This document shows, in pieces, positions 1-10,514 of a stretch of DNA of 64,000 nucleotides (within the stretch, counting starts at the first letter, position 1; every line of letters starts with the position of its first letter). Both the position numbers and the translations under genes were made by a program. The stretch comes from Phytopythium helicoides (Eukaryota > Oomycota > Peronosporomycetes > Pythiales > Pythiaceae). Under the pieces are notes generated by a model. The model was not told the DNA's origin and searched no databases. It saw only the letters and a list, made by a program, of their open reading frames with translations. Where the stretch lies: the NCBI GenBank assembly GCA_024867545.1, contig JANFNE010000039.1, positions 62,001 to 126,000 on the forward strand, given 5' to 3'.

Positions 1-4
1 AGTC

Positions 5-926
5 ATGATTCCAACCAACGGCGGGATGTCAATTGCCGTATACCCGCCGCTACCGCCCGACCACAACATGAGGCTAATGAGAGCCACGGCAACAAGGGTG
101 GAGGTGCGAAGCGGCGATGAGCGTCAAGTCGAGGCCCTCGCCCACCACGTTGCTGCGGCCCATCAGAGAACGGCCGAACAGATCGACCAGGTCCGGCAGC
201 AGCAGCACTCGTTGGCGGCACAAACGGCAGAGTATCTGCAACTGCAACATGACCAGCAGGCTGCACTGCGCGAGCAGCAGGAGGCCATTAAGCACGAGAT
301 GGAGACGCACCGCTAGTTTATTGAAGAACAGTATCGACTGCTGCGAGGGGCCCAAGCCGCTGTCGGCATCCAAGGTCAGCGACTCGACGGCCTGGTCGAA
401 GCTGTTCGGCCGCAGGTAGAGGCGCGCTGGAGCGCCTTCGCGGAGAGCCCAACTGCGGGGCAGGAGGAGGCCCGACAGCGAGAGGCACCAGTTGTCACGG
501 TGGCGGCGGGGACGAACCTGCCGACACCACCGCTGTACCGCAGAGGCTCCAAGAAGGAGAAGCGCGCGTTCATAGACAGCTATATGGTCTATGTTTGACG
601 CGTACAAGCCCTCAACCAAGCGTCCCAAGTGCGGGTGTTTGTGATGCCACTCAGCGCCTGCATTGAGCAGGGAACGCTGGCGCGCATCTGTGACGCGGAA
701 TTTGTTTAGCGCGGAGAGTGAGGTGAGCGAGGCAGATTGGCGAGAATATTTCCTCTCGGCGAGGATGCCCGACCAAACTGCCTACAAAAATCTCGAGACG
801 GCGATGGCGTCTCTACGAATGGATACGGAGCTCCAGGGCCCGGAGTCACGCATCTGTGACGAAGCGGATGCTCCGAAACGCCTGGCTGGTTGTCTTGCGC
901 CCCGGTGTTTCAAGTCGGCGGCCAGG
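5..926 (+). pseudogene. Retrotransposon gag, N-terminal part (broken)
   Basis: The first frame (5-316) gives a Gln-rich coiled-coil segment and ends at TAG. The same frame stays readable to about 595, and gag-like text resumes downstream in frames ending near 926. The recognisable stretch around 720-800 (motif EYFLSARMPD) resembles gag proteins of oomycete Ty3 elements. In-frame stops at 316 and 597 and further frame changes make it non-functional. It would have encoded the capsid-like structural protein of the element. Confidence 0.7.
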
Positions 927-1009
927 TGAGGGATGAACCTCGGCCAGCCGCGAGCGATCCCAGGTAGAGGGCCGAACGGCTACGACTCTTCCAGGCGCTC
1001 TGGTCAGAT

Positions 1010-1690
1010 CTCACGTTGTGTACCCCCGAAGTTGGTACTTTTGGACCGAGCGATTGTCACGGGCCCGCGAAACACTAACACTTCCGATGCCAATTTATTT
1101 AAGGGTCCTGGTAGACCCTGTAACCGCGGAATACACAAATAGACTCGAGTAGGCCCGCGGAACCCACTGAGTAGAATGCACGCTACGCTCTTTCTGGCTA
1201 CCCACGAACAAAGGGTCGGTCTCAAGAGATATACAAGTTCGTAGTGGTGGGCTCTCAGGCCTCTTTTGGTGGGCTCTCAGACCTCTTTTCTTCATAGACA
1301 CGATATACACACTGGGGTGACCCAGGCGTAGAGAATATGAATGATATATACACCTAGACACGCAGGGTGAATACCTCGATGCTGAAGGGTTGCTTCCGGC
1401 ACGTCCTTGGGCGACGGCGACGCCTACCGACGGGGCTTGAGTCCTCTCGCGCTCCTAGCCCCTCGGTCCTCGACGATGCTTGCTCTCCACGAGGCCAAAT
1501 CGGAAATTTTTATTCTTCGGGCGATGCCCGCTTAGTCCCTCTCAAAACCAATAAAATCCATGCGCACTGGACCTCTGGATGTGTGGTCTACACTCAGCCC
1601 GGCCTCTACCCGTTCGCACTTTGTGCTTGGGGCATCACCGAACCTAATGCGTACCTAGGATATGAATGATGGCTCTTGCCCATGAGTGAA
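1010..1690. repeat. Segment interrupting gag, possibly a solo LTR
   Basis: This 0.68-kb stretch has no recognisable coding content and separates two gag fragments. It begins near a TGTGTACCCCC string, contains TATA-like sequence around 1340 and an AATAAA around 1548, and holds two near-copies of GGTGGGCTCTCAG around 1250. These traits suit a solo LTR. I could not find a convincing target-site duplication or a defined 3' end, so the identification is tentative. Confidence 0.3.
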
Positions 1691-1699
1691 GGCTCGGCG

Positions 1700-2215
1700 C
1701 TTCTGCGCGAGCGCTTCACCACACATCTCGAGGATGATGGCGGACCGCTTCAACATGGACGACGTGATCCGCCAGGATCCCAAGAAGGTGGTCGGCTACC
1801 TAATCGAAGCTCTGCGTCCGCCAGCCTTTAAAGCCACGGTCATGGATCAGTTAAGTCGCAGCGCGCACAAGGAAACTAAGTCCGACATGCGTTCTTTCTT
1901 GAAATGGTTACTCCCGGAGCTCGATGCATTCATGAAGTATGAGCCACATATTCAAGTACACCCACAGTTACAGAACAACGGCCGACCGTAGCGACCGAGG
2001 CAGGCGCAACAGGCGACGGGCGGGACAGGCAACGGCCCACCTATCAGCACGACCGCAAGTAGTGACAGGACCGCGAGCGCCCCGGCAGCACCAACGACAA
2101 ATGCGAGGGCTGGCGCACGATCGCATGCAGGGCAGTCTGTGAAGTCATGATTCAAATGTGGGGATGTGACCCATGGAGTGTTCCAGTGCCCGGAGATGGC
2201 CAACGCGCAAGGAGC
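1700..2215 (+). pseudogene. Retrotransposon gag, C-terminal part with damaged zinc knuckle
   Basis: The frame at 1686-1991 contains a capsid-like segment (motif GYLIEALRP). Further on, at about 2149-2190, a CCHC nucleic-acid-binding knuckle of spacing C-x2-C-x4-H-x4-C is visible, but its first Cys codon is a TGA stop. The knuckle normally binds element RNA during packaging. The stop and frame changes show this copy is not translated as a unit. Confidence 0.65.
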
Positions 2216-3240
2216 CAAGGAACTCTACGAGACGAAGATGGGTAGGAAAGTGGTGAAGCCGGTCGCCGCAATGGCTGGAACAAGAGGTAAGAGTGACTCC
2301 GCGGACTCGTCCATCCTGTGTACGGTGATGGGAGCAGTGGAGACTCGCATTACCCCGGACAGTTGTGCGGAGGTTACAGTGGTGACGCCGCGGCTACTGG
2401 AGAAATTGACCGAGTGCTACATCTGGCTGCCATACCAGAGCTTGCCAGAGGCAGCCGCCGTACACGGTATATCGGCCAAGCTGGTGCCGATCAAGACCAA
2501 AGTCAAGCTGGATCTAGGATTTTCAACACCTGGCGGACCACTCACACTCCGAAACGTCGTGTGTAGAGTTATCGCCGGCTCGTTACCTGGGGGACTAGGC
2601 GACCTGCTGCTGTCGAAGCCCGTGATGGAAAGGCTGGGGTACAGCCTCCAGCGCCTCATCGTGGAGGCCGAACAGGTCCAACCGGAGTATGACATGAGGG
2701 ATTTGAACGACGGAGTCAGGAGCGCGCTCAGGTCAGTCTGTGCCTACGCAGGAAGTGCGCCAGGGCCCGCATCGACAGAAGAGGAGGATACGCTATGGGC
2801 CAAGGAGGAGCAGGTATGTTTCCCTTCTCCCACAATCGAGGCCGCCGAGGATCGGGACCAAGTCGAGAAAATTCTGCGCGCCAAGCTGGTGGAAGCTCGA
2901 CAACACGGCGCGCCAGGCGGCTGGGTAGAGCAGCTGGAGAAGTTGCAGTGGAAGCACATTGACGTGTTCCGAGTGGATATGGGCTGCGATCCACCAGTCG
3001 ACATGCCGCCGATGGAGTTCACCTTGAAGGCAGGCACGGAGCCAATACGTTGCCGGCGTGGGCCATGTCCATCTTGGAAGTGATTCTAGACTTACTACGC
3101 GGGTCGTCAAGATACTTTTCATTGAATTTCTTTAAGGGATTCTGGCAGTTCGCGGTGGCAAAGCACTGCCAAGAGGTGTACTAGATCCTGACAGAGGAAG
3201 GTGTGATCTCGTCAACGCGTGTATTGATGGGAGGCACGAA
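2166..3240 (+). pseudogene. Pol: aspartic protease and start of reverse transcriptase (broken)
   Basis: An open frame of 305 codons (2166-3083) carries the retropepsin region and the linker into the reverse transcriptase. The protease active site, normally D-S/T-G-A, reads DSCA here (about 2359-2370), so the catalytic Gly is replaced by Cys. The frame then breaks near 3055. RT sequence continues in another frame to 3240, where the Tc1/mariner-like element is inserted. An in-frame TAG near 3181 adds to the damage. Confidence 0.8.
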
Positions 3241-3310
3241 TACACCTTTTTGCACTCATTTGCACCATTCCCGCAATCATTTGCAACACCGTGCAATGAA
3301 TTGCACACCA
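3241..3310 (+). repeat. Left terminal inverted repeat (with flanking TA)
   Basis: This is the left arm of the Tc1/mariner-like element. It matches the reverse complement of 4587-4656 over 70 bases with one difference. It is internally repetitive (several TTGCA cores), which could form multiple transposase-binding subsites; that role is inference. Confidence 0.95.
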
Positions 3311-4654
3311 CTACCTGTATAATTCGATATAACCAGTATTATTAAATGTTGTAGGTATATAATATGTGGCTCGCGCATGGTGCCTTGTTGAGTCGAAGCC
3401 AAGATGGAGGAGGGGCCACATGCATCCGAGGAGCCCCCGCCGCCTACTCCAACGCCCAAGAAGCGCAAGTACAGGAAGGAGACTCGTAAGCGCGTCGTTG
3501 ACAGCGCTCGTGCCGGCGAGGAGTGGATGGCAGTTGCGAAAGCCCTCAAGGTTCCTCCAGTCGTCGCACGAACTTGGGTGCACCACTACGTGGAGGGCTC
3601 CGACGACACCTCACGCAAGTGCGGCGGGTCGGAGAAGAAGCTGAGACCAGAGTACGTTGAGTTCTTGTCCCATGAGCTCGACAAGAACAACAAGGCGACT
3701 CTCGCTGAGCTGGTAGTGTCACTCACTGCCGAGTTCAGGATGACGTGCTCCGCCTCGACGGTCGCCCAAGCTCTTGACGGTGCATGCTACACCTTGAAGA
3801 AGACCCATGTCCAGCCCCAATACATGAACACAGAGGCCAACAAGCTGAAGCGTGTGGCGTTTCTCACCCAATTGCTCGAGTACAAGTCACACAGCTACCG
3901 TATATTCTACGTGGATGAAACCAATTTCAATCTTTGGACGGCACGCACCCAAGCTCGCAGTCCTAAAGGTGAGCGCGCTGTGCACGAGAAGGTGGCCAGT
4001 GGAGGCAAGAACATGCACGTGACAGCCTGTGTGTGCGACGCTGGCCTGGTGTACTACGAGAACAGGTTCGGCTCGAACCGAGCACCGAACGTCAACGAGT
4101 TCCTCTCGAACATGCTTCGAGTCATCCGCGACGAGATGAGCCAACCTCTCAATCGCGAAGTTGTTGTTCTCGAAAATGCCCCATGCCACACAGATGTGGA
4201 GAGTGTGTTCGAGGAGGAGGAGTTTTCGCATCCGAGAGTGCTGCGCCTTGGGCCATACAGCTTCCAGCTCAACCCGATCGAAAGTGTCTTCTCCGTGTTC
4301 AAGTCCATGGTCAAGGCCTACTTTGCCCGTGAGGCTGAGGGAGTACGCGCCACACCACCGGGAATGACGAAGACAGCTCACCGAAACGCCTATCTTGAAC
4401 GAGCTTCGAACATGTTCATCGGTGAGGCTGCATCGAAGAGAACTGCAAGCTCTTCGAGCTCCACACCCTGCGATTCTACTCCACTGTCTTTCAGATGAAG
4501 GATATGCCAGTAGGAAAGTGATGTGTACAACACCAAATCTATTTTGGCTTCGAACTGATTTGTAGAGGTTTGGCTTTTCTTTATTATGGTGTGCAATTCA
4601 TTGCACGGTGTTGCAAATGATTGCGGGAATGGTGCAAACGAGTGCAAAAAGGTG
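3243..4654 (+). mobile_element. Tc1/mariner-like DNA transposon nested in the retrotransposon
   Basis: The element is bounded by inverted repeats of about 68-70 bp starting CACCTTTTTGCACTC. They are identical between the ends except for one base (A in the left copy, G in the right, in the ACTC-x-TTTGC stretch). A TA dinucleotide flanks each side (3241-3242 and 4655-4656), which is the target-site duplication of this superfamily. Removing the element and one TA would leave the reverse transcriptase frame of the host element continuous, so it inserted later. One transposase gene fills the interior. Near-identical ends suggest a fairly young insertion. Confidence 0.95.
3404..4498 (+). CDS. Tc1/mariner-like transposase, one catalytic Asp replaced by Glu
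   Basis: The protein has 364 residues and an uninterrupted frame. A basic Pro/Lys-rich N-terminus is followed by a helix-turn-helix-like segment (about residues 25-60), which would bind the terminal repeats. The DDE endonuclease core has the first acidic motif VDETNFNLW (about residue 170). The second normally reads DNAPCH but reads ENAPCH here (codon GAA near 4176). The third is NPIES (about residue 290). The family cuts and pastes at TA. The D-to-E change at a catalytic metal ligand would be expected to cripple cleavage, although the gene is otherwise intact. The start is the first ATG after the terminal repeat. Confidence 0.9.
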   Translation: MEEGPHASEEPPPPTPTPKKRKYRKETRKRVVDSARAGEEWMAVAKALKVPPVVARTWVHHYVEGSDDTSRKCGGSEKKLRPEYVEFLSHELDKNNKATLAELVVSLTAEFRMTCSASTVAQALDGACYTLKKTHVQPQYMNTEANKLKRVAFLTQLLEYKSHSYRIFYVDETNFNLWTARTQARSPKGERAVHEKVASGGKNMHVTACVCDAGLVYYENRFGSNRAPNVNEFLSNMLRVIRDEMSQPLNREVVVLENAPCHTDVESVFEEEEFSHPRVLRLGPYSFQLNPIESVFSVFKSMVKAYFAREAEGVRATPPGMTKTAHRNAYLERASNMFIGEAASKRTASSSSSTPCDSTPLSFR

Positions 4655-4656
4655 TA
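4587..4656 (-). repeat. Right terminal inverted repeat (with flanking TA)
   Basis: This is the reverse-complement partner of 3241-3310 with a single mismatch. It ends at the duplicated TA, after which reverse transcriptase coding resumes immediately. Confidence 0.95.
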
Positions 4657-5618
4657 GTGTGGTGCACGTACAGGCCACGGTGCAAGCCATGTTTGTCGAC
4701 CTGTTCCAGCAAGGCCTTCTAATATGGATCGACGATCTACTGGGCTACGAACAGAGCAATGACGGGCTGTTACGGCTGCTAAAGCGAGTACTACAGATCT
4801 GCGACGACAAGGGGCTAAAGCTCAATCCGGAGAAGTGCTCATTCTACCTACGAAAGGCACTCTGGTGCGGACGGATAGTATCGGGCGAAGGGGTGCGGCA
4901 TGACCCCGCCCGAGTTGAAGCCCTGATAAATCTGCCGTCACCAACGACAGGAAAAGATTTACAGCAGTTCATCTGCACCCTAAATTGGATGAGATTGTCA
5001 CTGCCCGCGTACAGCAAGCTTACACAGCCGCTGACAGCACTGATGGAAGCGGTATACAAGCTGGCCGGTGGACGCAAAAAGAACCACGTGCGAAAGGTGT
5101 TGTTAGCTGATGCGGAGTGGAGCGACACTGAAGAGACCTGCGTGACATCTTGCAAAGAGGCGCTGCGCAACATTTTGCAGCTAGCACACCCCGGCCCAGC
5201 GAAGCGCCTATGTGTATTCACGGACGCGAGCGAACACCACTGGGGAGCCACGATCACACAGGTGGAACACGAGCACCTGGAAGAGCGAGAACGCCACGAG
5301 TCACTCATGATGCTGAGCGGAACGTTCTCAGGACCGGCTCGCCGTTGGGCAATTGTAGAGAAGGAGGCATACGCGAGTGTGGAGACGTGCCGGCGAGCAG
5401 ACTACCTACTGCACCGCCCGGATGGCTTTGCGCTGCACAGAGACCATCGCAATCTTCGCCTCATTTTCGATCCTGAGAGGGTTGCGGGGCGCTGTGCTTA
5501 AGTATGCCGCGGACAAACTGCACCGCTTGTCACTGCTACTGATGGCCTATAGATACGAAATCTTCGACATCGCTGGGGAAGAGAATGTATGGGCGGATCT
5601 ATTGTCAAGGTGGGGCTC
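4657..5618 (+). pseudogene. Pol: reverse transcriptase catalytic region and RNase H (frameshifted)
   Basis: Coding resumes directly after the nested transposon. The RT catalytic box appears as IWIDDLLGY (about 4719-4745), the Ty3-type counterpart of YxDD. The thumb and connection follow, then an RNase H-like segment with FTDASEHHWGA near 5219. A frameshift near 5490 moves the end of RNase H (motif ENVWADLLSRW) into another frame ending at 5622. The module would copy element RNA into DNA. Confidence 0.85.
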
Positions 5619-5769
5619 TTAATTCGCGCCAGTGTGTGCTATTCGCCAGGTACCGATGCCGATGTCGCGGCAGCTGGACCTAGGGTTAGTATAGCCAACG
5701 ATCGCTGATATCAAGGCGGCGCAAGACAACGCGACACCGCCAGCAGAGATCGTCCAGTCGGCGGACGAC

Positions 5770-6990
5770 TGCGTACTACGGGATAGCGAGCAACGAATTT
5801 GGATCCGCGACAACGCATCCGAGCTACCAATGCGAATATGTGTTGCTGGCCACTTTGGGGTAGCTGACTACCGGGGCACAGCGGCTACTCGGACAACTAT
5901 TGCCGGCATGTTCAAGTGGCCAGACCTGGAGCAGGATGTCAAGTTTTTCGTCAGCCGGTGTCTACATTGTGCGAGTACAACGGGAGGCCCGCCGCACGAT
6001 GCATGCGTGATGCATGCCGAGAAACCGAACGAGCTGCTGCACTGGGACTACCTATACATGGCAAAGAGCGACAATGAGTACGAGTACGTCCTAGTCATCA
6101 AGGATGATGCAAGCAAATATGTCTGGATACTCCCATGCGAACACGCCGATGCTGACACGACGTTTCGAAACCTGTGCGACTGGTTCGCTGCGTTCGGGGT
6201 GTGCCGCACCTGGGTCAGCGACCAGGGGACACACTTCAAGAACAAGGTCATTGAGGGACTGCAACACGCCCTTGGCGCTCACCACCACTTTCACCACCGC
6301 CCGGTGCCCATGGGCGAATGACACCGTCGAGGTTGTCATGCGCGAGGTACTACGGTGCTGCCGCGCTCTACTGTCGGAGTGGCGCCTACCCTCGCGAGCT
6401 TGGCGGAGGGGGATCAAGATAGTGCAGCTGGTGTTAAATCACTCTCCATCACCGGCGCTCGGGGGTGTGGCGCCAGTCACAGCAATGACGGGTCTACCGG
6501 CTATGGGACCCCTAGACCAGTTGGCGGTGCCTGAACCGATTAAAATGACGTCCATAGAGGCAAACCAGAACACGCAAAAAAAGCCATTATCACGAAGTTG
6601 CAGACGGCGCTCGACGAATTACATCGCCGCACAGCGCGAGCCAACACTGCGGCAAGGGCAGCCGGCAGAAAGGCGCATGATGCCAAGCGAGGCACTGCTA
6701 TGGCACAATTCGCCGTGGGCGATTTCGTGCTCTACGCCAACGTCTGGCAGCACACACGGGAAAAATTGCGAGTCAAGTGGTGCTGGCCGGCTCAAGTGAC
6801 GGGCACGTTCTTGAATTGGATTTTTGAGATCCAGAAGCTAGTGACGGGCGAAACAAGGAAGTACATGCCAGCCGAATAAAGTTGTACGCCGACTGCTTTC
6901 TCGCAGTGAGCGAAGACCTGTTGCTGCATGTGGCCCATATTGGTGAGGGCCATGTGGTTGATAATCTACATATGGGCGCTTCCCCTTGCC
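5770..6990 (+). pseudogene. Pol: integrase with zinc-binding, DDE core and C-terminal domain (frameshifted)
   Basis: An HHCC zinc finger is visible (H near 5850, C-x2-C as CLHC near 5965). The catalytic core follows, with Asp in LLHWDYLYM, Asp in VSDQGTHFKN (near 6215) and Glu in NDTVEVVMREV. The last of these lies in a different frame because of a shift near 6320. A further shift leads to the SH3/chromodomain-like tail (6598-6879), and another carries the end (motif DLLLHVAHIGEGHVV) to about 6977. All catalytic residues are present but the reading frame is not. Confidence 0.85.
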
Positions 6991-7189
6991 ACCAGTATCA
7001 GCCACTGGCTCGTGATTGTCACGACGTCGTTAGTATTGTTGCTGCCACTTCTCGTGTTCAAGGGCCTGCTCGGCGATAAGATCATTGTAATGGGGTGGGT
7101 CCCCATTGCATAATTACATAAGTAGGTGCAGGTGTAGTTTGAAGTTTTCATTTGTAGCCATGCTCCGAGCTCACCCAAGTACGGTGAGC

Positions 7190-7234
7190 TCTGATTGGCC
7201 CATATTGGGGGCATCCCCATACTGGCCAATCAGA
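7190..7234. other. Imperfect hairpin with two CCAAT/ATTGG boxes
   Basis: TCTGATTGGCC at 7190 is mirrored by GGCCAATCAGA ending at 7234, with a partly paired centre. Each arm holds an ATTGG/CCAAT box. It lies between the gypsy remnant and a gag-like relic, so it may belong to a retroelement promoter. This role is inferred only. Confidence 0.4.
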
Positions 7235-7249
7235 AGCCACCATGTTCAT

Positions 7250-7833
7250 TGAGTGGCCAGGCCCAGCTGCATAACAGAGCAGAGTTGGTTTTGCTTCCTC
7301 AGACCGAGGTGTGTGTCGGTAACGGGTGGCCCGTTACAATCATGAAGAGCCTCTTCATCCTCGGCCGCTTCAGTCCACCCGAACCTTTTGGCACATTGGA
7401 CGTCTTCACCAAGATCCTTGGGCTCCAGTGACGCGATAAGAAGGCGGAAGTGCTCTATCGCAGCGTTTAGACTCTGGAAAAGTGATTGCGAGCCATTCTC
7501 TTCGATAATCGCATAGAACTTGCGAATGTACTGCGTGACTCTCTAGGTGTCCATGGTTAGCTGCTCCTTCATCTCTAGGTCGATGTCGGGCAGTGAGTTG
7601 TTCTTGATGGAGGATATGATATTGTCGATCTCTTCCAAGATCCGCTCGTCCGTAATTGTGGTGTATGGAGTCTTCCACCGGAAGCGATACAACGTTTCCA
7701 GGTGGCCTTGGTCTTCGAATGCTGCCTTGATCAGGGTGACCAGATCAGAGGCTTCGCCACTACTAGCCCTCACGGTTTCCTCATTCTCGCGACACCAGCG
7801 TACGAGCGCCGCATGAGAGGTGTTTTTAATCAT
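7250..7833 (-). pseudogene. Retroelement gag-like fragment with an internal stop
   Basis: On the minus strand a frame starting at 7833 reads about 96 codons to a TAG near 7543. It then stays open in the same frame to about 7250. The text before and after the stop is continuous in character (for example FYAIIEENG just after it), so one polypeptide of about 190 residues has been broken by a nonsense mutation. The pattern of charged helices resembles gag proteins of oomycete retroelements, but I do not recognise the family with certainty. Confidence 0.45.
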
Positions 7834-8345
7834 AGGTGCGACTACAGGCGTAAAGATCGGCGCCGGAACGTGGTTCGGAGTTGGTCAAGTCGTTGGTCTT
7901 ACTCATTTCCGAGTCGGAACTAAAGAATTCTTCGTAGTGTCTCGAAGAAAACAAAACACGTCGCTGGGGGAGCTGGCGCAGCACCCTGGTAGTTTGCCTT
8001 GATGTATTTGCAGGTAAAATGCAAAGTGAGCTTGCTCGCGTCGAGCGAGCAGCTCCCAAGTCTAGCTATATTCTTAGAGGGGTTCACGAAAGGTGGCTGC
8101 CAGCATGGCCAGATGTCGGCGGTTCTTCCAAACACAGGTGGCACGGTTTGGGTGGGCCGTAGCCTGTGACCAAACTCCATCAACCATTACACAACGGCAG
8201 CATCGGTATATTTTGTTCAAGCGGCGATTTCAAGACAAGTCCACTGTGCGGCAACTGCTCTGTCGTGCCTCCAAAACACAACTTCGACACGGACAGCTAG
8301 GATACGAAGTGGTCGCTATTCGACCAATAGCTGCTGTCTAATGCG

Positions 8346-8700
8346 TTGCGCACTGGGGGGGAGTTGACTGACCTTGACTTTGACAATGACAAGGAGCAGA
8401 CCAATGACTACATTTTCCGCCTCGAAACATCCGTCAAAGTAAGCTGGGGAAAAGAACGAAGCAAACTACAGCTTTTATCGACGCCAAGGACGGGCGAAGC
8501 TTTGCGCGTCTCATCAATCACTCTTGTGACGCACAGTGCTCGTTTGTGGAACAGCAAAACCGGAGCCGGGTCGTCGTTGCTGATCGTGACGTCAGAGCAG
8601 GTGAAGTCTTCACTGTCGATTACGGAAAATATCTTTAGTTCACGTACCAATGCGGAAGTGCAAACTGCATCCCTAAGACAGAATAAATCTTGTGCGTTTC
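8346..8700 (+). pseudogene. Broken SET-domain (histone lysine methyltransferase) fragment
   Basis: In the frame around 8490-8700 the SET core is obvious: FARLINHSCDAQC is the conserved NHSC motif that contacts S-adenosylmethionine. It is followed by VFTVDYG, a TAG stop, and a post-SET-like CGSANC. Upstream, in another frame, FRLETSV resembles the preceding SET strand. Only the C-terminal half of a SET domain is present, it is frameshifted and contains a stop, so it cannot be active. It sits beside a Mutator-like transposase relic, which could have moved it. Confidence 0.75.
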
Positions 8701-8888
8701 CGTCGGATCTATTCAAAATTCCCACAAGTGTATGATGTATATTAACTACAACTCTATCATTTGTCAACATCTTGGGCTCTGAAAGTCAAAATGGTAGTGT
8801 CGCTTTTGTGACGATAACCCGAGCGCAACCCATACTTTCTCACTCGGGCAATAGATTTGGGCGCGTACGCTTGCTGTAGCCACGCTGC

Positions 8889-9840
8889 TTACATGCTGAC
8901 ATGAGGGAATAAGACCCATTTCGGCGGACTAATTGCTGCTACGTAATCGCGGGCGGGTTTGCCGCAAAAAATCCCGAATATCGTGAGTGCCGACTCATAG
9001 TTTTTAAGATTATGGGAATTTTGGATATCCCAAACATGGCCGTCATGTTTCGGTTTGAAAGTCGAAAAGGAGGAGCGGATGTTGCGCAAGATATGGATTG
9101 TTCAGTACTTCAGGTTCAGCGAAAGAGTTCTCGCGGCAGCAATGAGTCAACTGGCACGGCCGGAGAAAGGCGGAACAGTTAGTTTCACTCCCGCATGCTT
9201 GCACGGTGTCAGGAACGATGTGTAGCTCTCCTCGCTTTCACTAGCGACCAAAGCACACGCAATTCGTACGTTCTTCAAATCACCATCACGACCAACGAGG
9301 ACGAGCTGAACACCATTATCCAAAGCATTCTTGGTGTGTGCACCGTCAATTTCAAGCACCTTCTGCATTCCACTCTGGGCTTAAACTGCAGCCTTACACA
9401 CTATCATGCAACGAAGATCGTTGCCATCACTAGTGGTTTCACATTTGGTAAATGACACAAGATTCAAATGCTGAAACGCGTCAACGATGCCTGGCAAATA
9501 CTGGTATGACGTGAGGCTATTGGAGTTGAGATCTTCGTTGACCAAGGCGCGGGCTCTATATACAGTCCGAGAACGGTCCTCAATACTGCTGCCCTCAGAG
9601 GCCTGATATTAGACTTCGATTGCTGACTCACTCAAATGGTGGTCCCTCGCACAGCACCTTGGGCAAAGATGGTTTCAGCAATTTGCTGAGCTGACGGTTT
9701 GGCAAGCGAAGTACGTTCAGTGTGTGCCAACTGCGCGGATGATATGTACCATGGATACTCGACTTGCTCCTTTCCACGTCGCCGATAGCCCACAACTCGA
9801 AATTGACAGCGACTCGACATGAATTCGATCACTCGATTGT
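8889..9840 (-). pseudogene. Mutator-like (MULE) transposase relic
   Basis: Three minus-strand segments line up in order. The N-terminal part (9832-9632) has WYISSAQLAHTERTS. A central part with two in-frame stops leads into the catalytic core (9368-9147), with KVLEIDGAHTKN, LVGRDGD and SESEESYTSFL; this is the MULE transposase layout with its first Asp and later acidic residues. A C-terminal part (9089-8889) follows. Frameshifts and stops show the copy is dead. No terminal inverted repeats could be defined. Confidence 0.8.
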
Positions 9841-10510
9841 TCCCTCCACGTTAAATGACATTGACTTGATTTCGCGACTTGCTTTGTCATAAGCGACCAT
9901 CTCTGTCGCAGTCTTGAATTCCAGTCGAGTCGGGACTAAGTGTTCCATGTTGTCACCACCCCGACATCACAGTTTATTGACGAAAGAAACGCCTTGCTTT
10001 GATTCGAAGTGTCGAGACTTGTTTTGATCCAACACACGTGCGGCTTTCGGGTCCAGACACGTATTATGTACCCATTGTGTACCTGTGTACGTTGGTGTAT
10101 CCACTGTTCCTGGTACCATTAACGGAGCTCACATGTTGGCAGTAAAATGTTCACTCTCCGTCCCATTGTTTGCTCTGATACTCACATTCTGTCGACAACT
10201 CCAACACTCACAGGATTGTGCGGCTGAACCACACTCATAGGAATGTAGGTCAAAATTTTCGCCCCCTTCCTCAATGCACTTGACAGCCACTCACCAAGAG
10301 TTTAGGTCATTGCGAGTGCTTATCAAAAAGTGATGTTTTTCGATGAAATACAGTGCCAAGGCCTTAAATGTTTTAGTAATGTTTTAGCGCGGGGCCTTTA
10401 TTAGACTTCTAGAGGTGGGGTCTCTATAATAGTAGTCTCTATATCAGTAGAACTCATGACTATAGCAACCCCAAAGTGCTATTTCGCTCCCACTTTGCAT
10501 GCAGGCATCT
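9841..10510. other. Non-coding interval after the MULE relic
   Basis: No gene, RNA or clear repeat is recognised in this interval. Short frames are uninterpretable. It may include the remaining left flank of the Mutator-like element, but no end can be defined. Confidence 0.4.
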
Positions 10511-10514
10511 CTTT

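Larger units (their letters stand above)
5..6990 (+). mobile_element. Decayed Ty3/gypsy LTR retrotransposon (gag-pol), interrupted
   Basis: Remnants of gag, zinc knuckle, aspartic protease, reverse transcriptase, RNase H and integrase occur in the order protease-RT-RNase H-integrase on one strand. That order defines Ty3/gypsy elements rather than copia elements. Every module is broken by stops or frameshifts, so the element is dead. The left end runs off the window, and no matching LTR pair can be shown. A Tc1/mariner-like element sits inside the reverse transcriptase, and a 0.65-kb segment of different character splits gag. The gag and integrase wording resembles elements common in Phytophthora-type genomes; this is recognition from memory, not a search result. 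Confidence 0.9.

Noticed and set aside
3887..4381. 164-codon minus-strand frame
   Set aside because: It is antisense to the intact transposase.
6928..7113. Hydrophobic 61-residue plus-strand frame
   Set aside because: It overlaps the tail of the integrase remnant in another frame; no start context or neighbour supports a membrane peptide.
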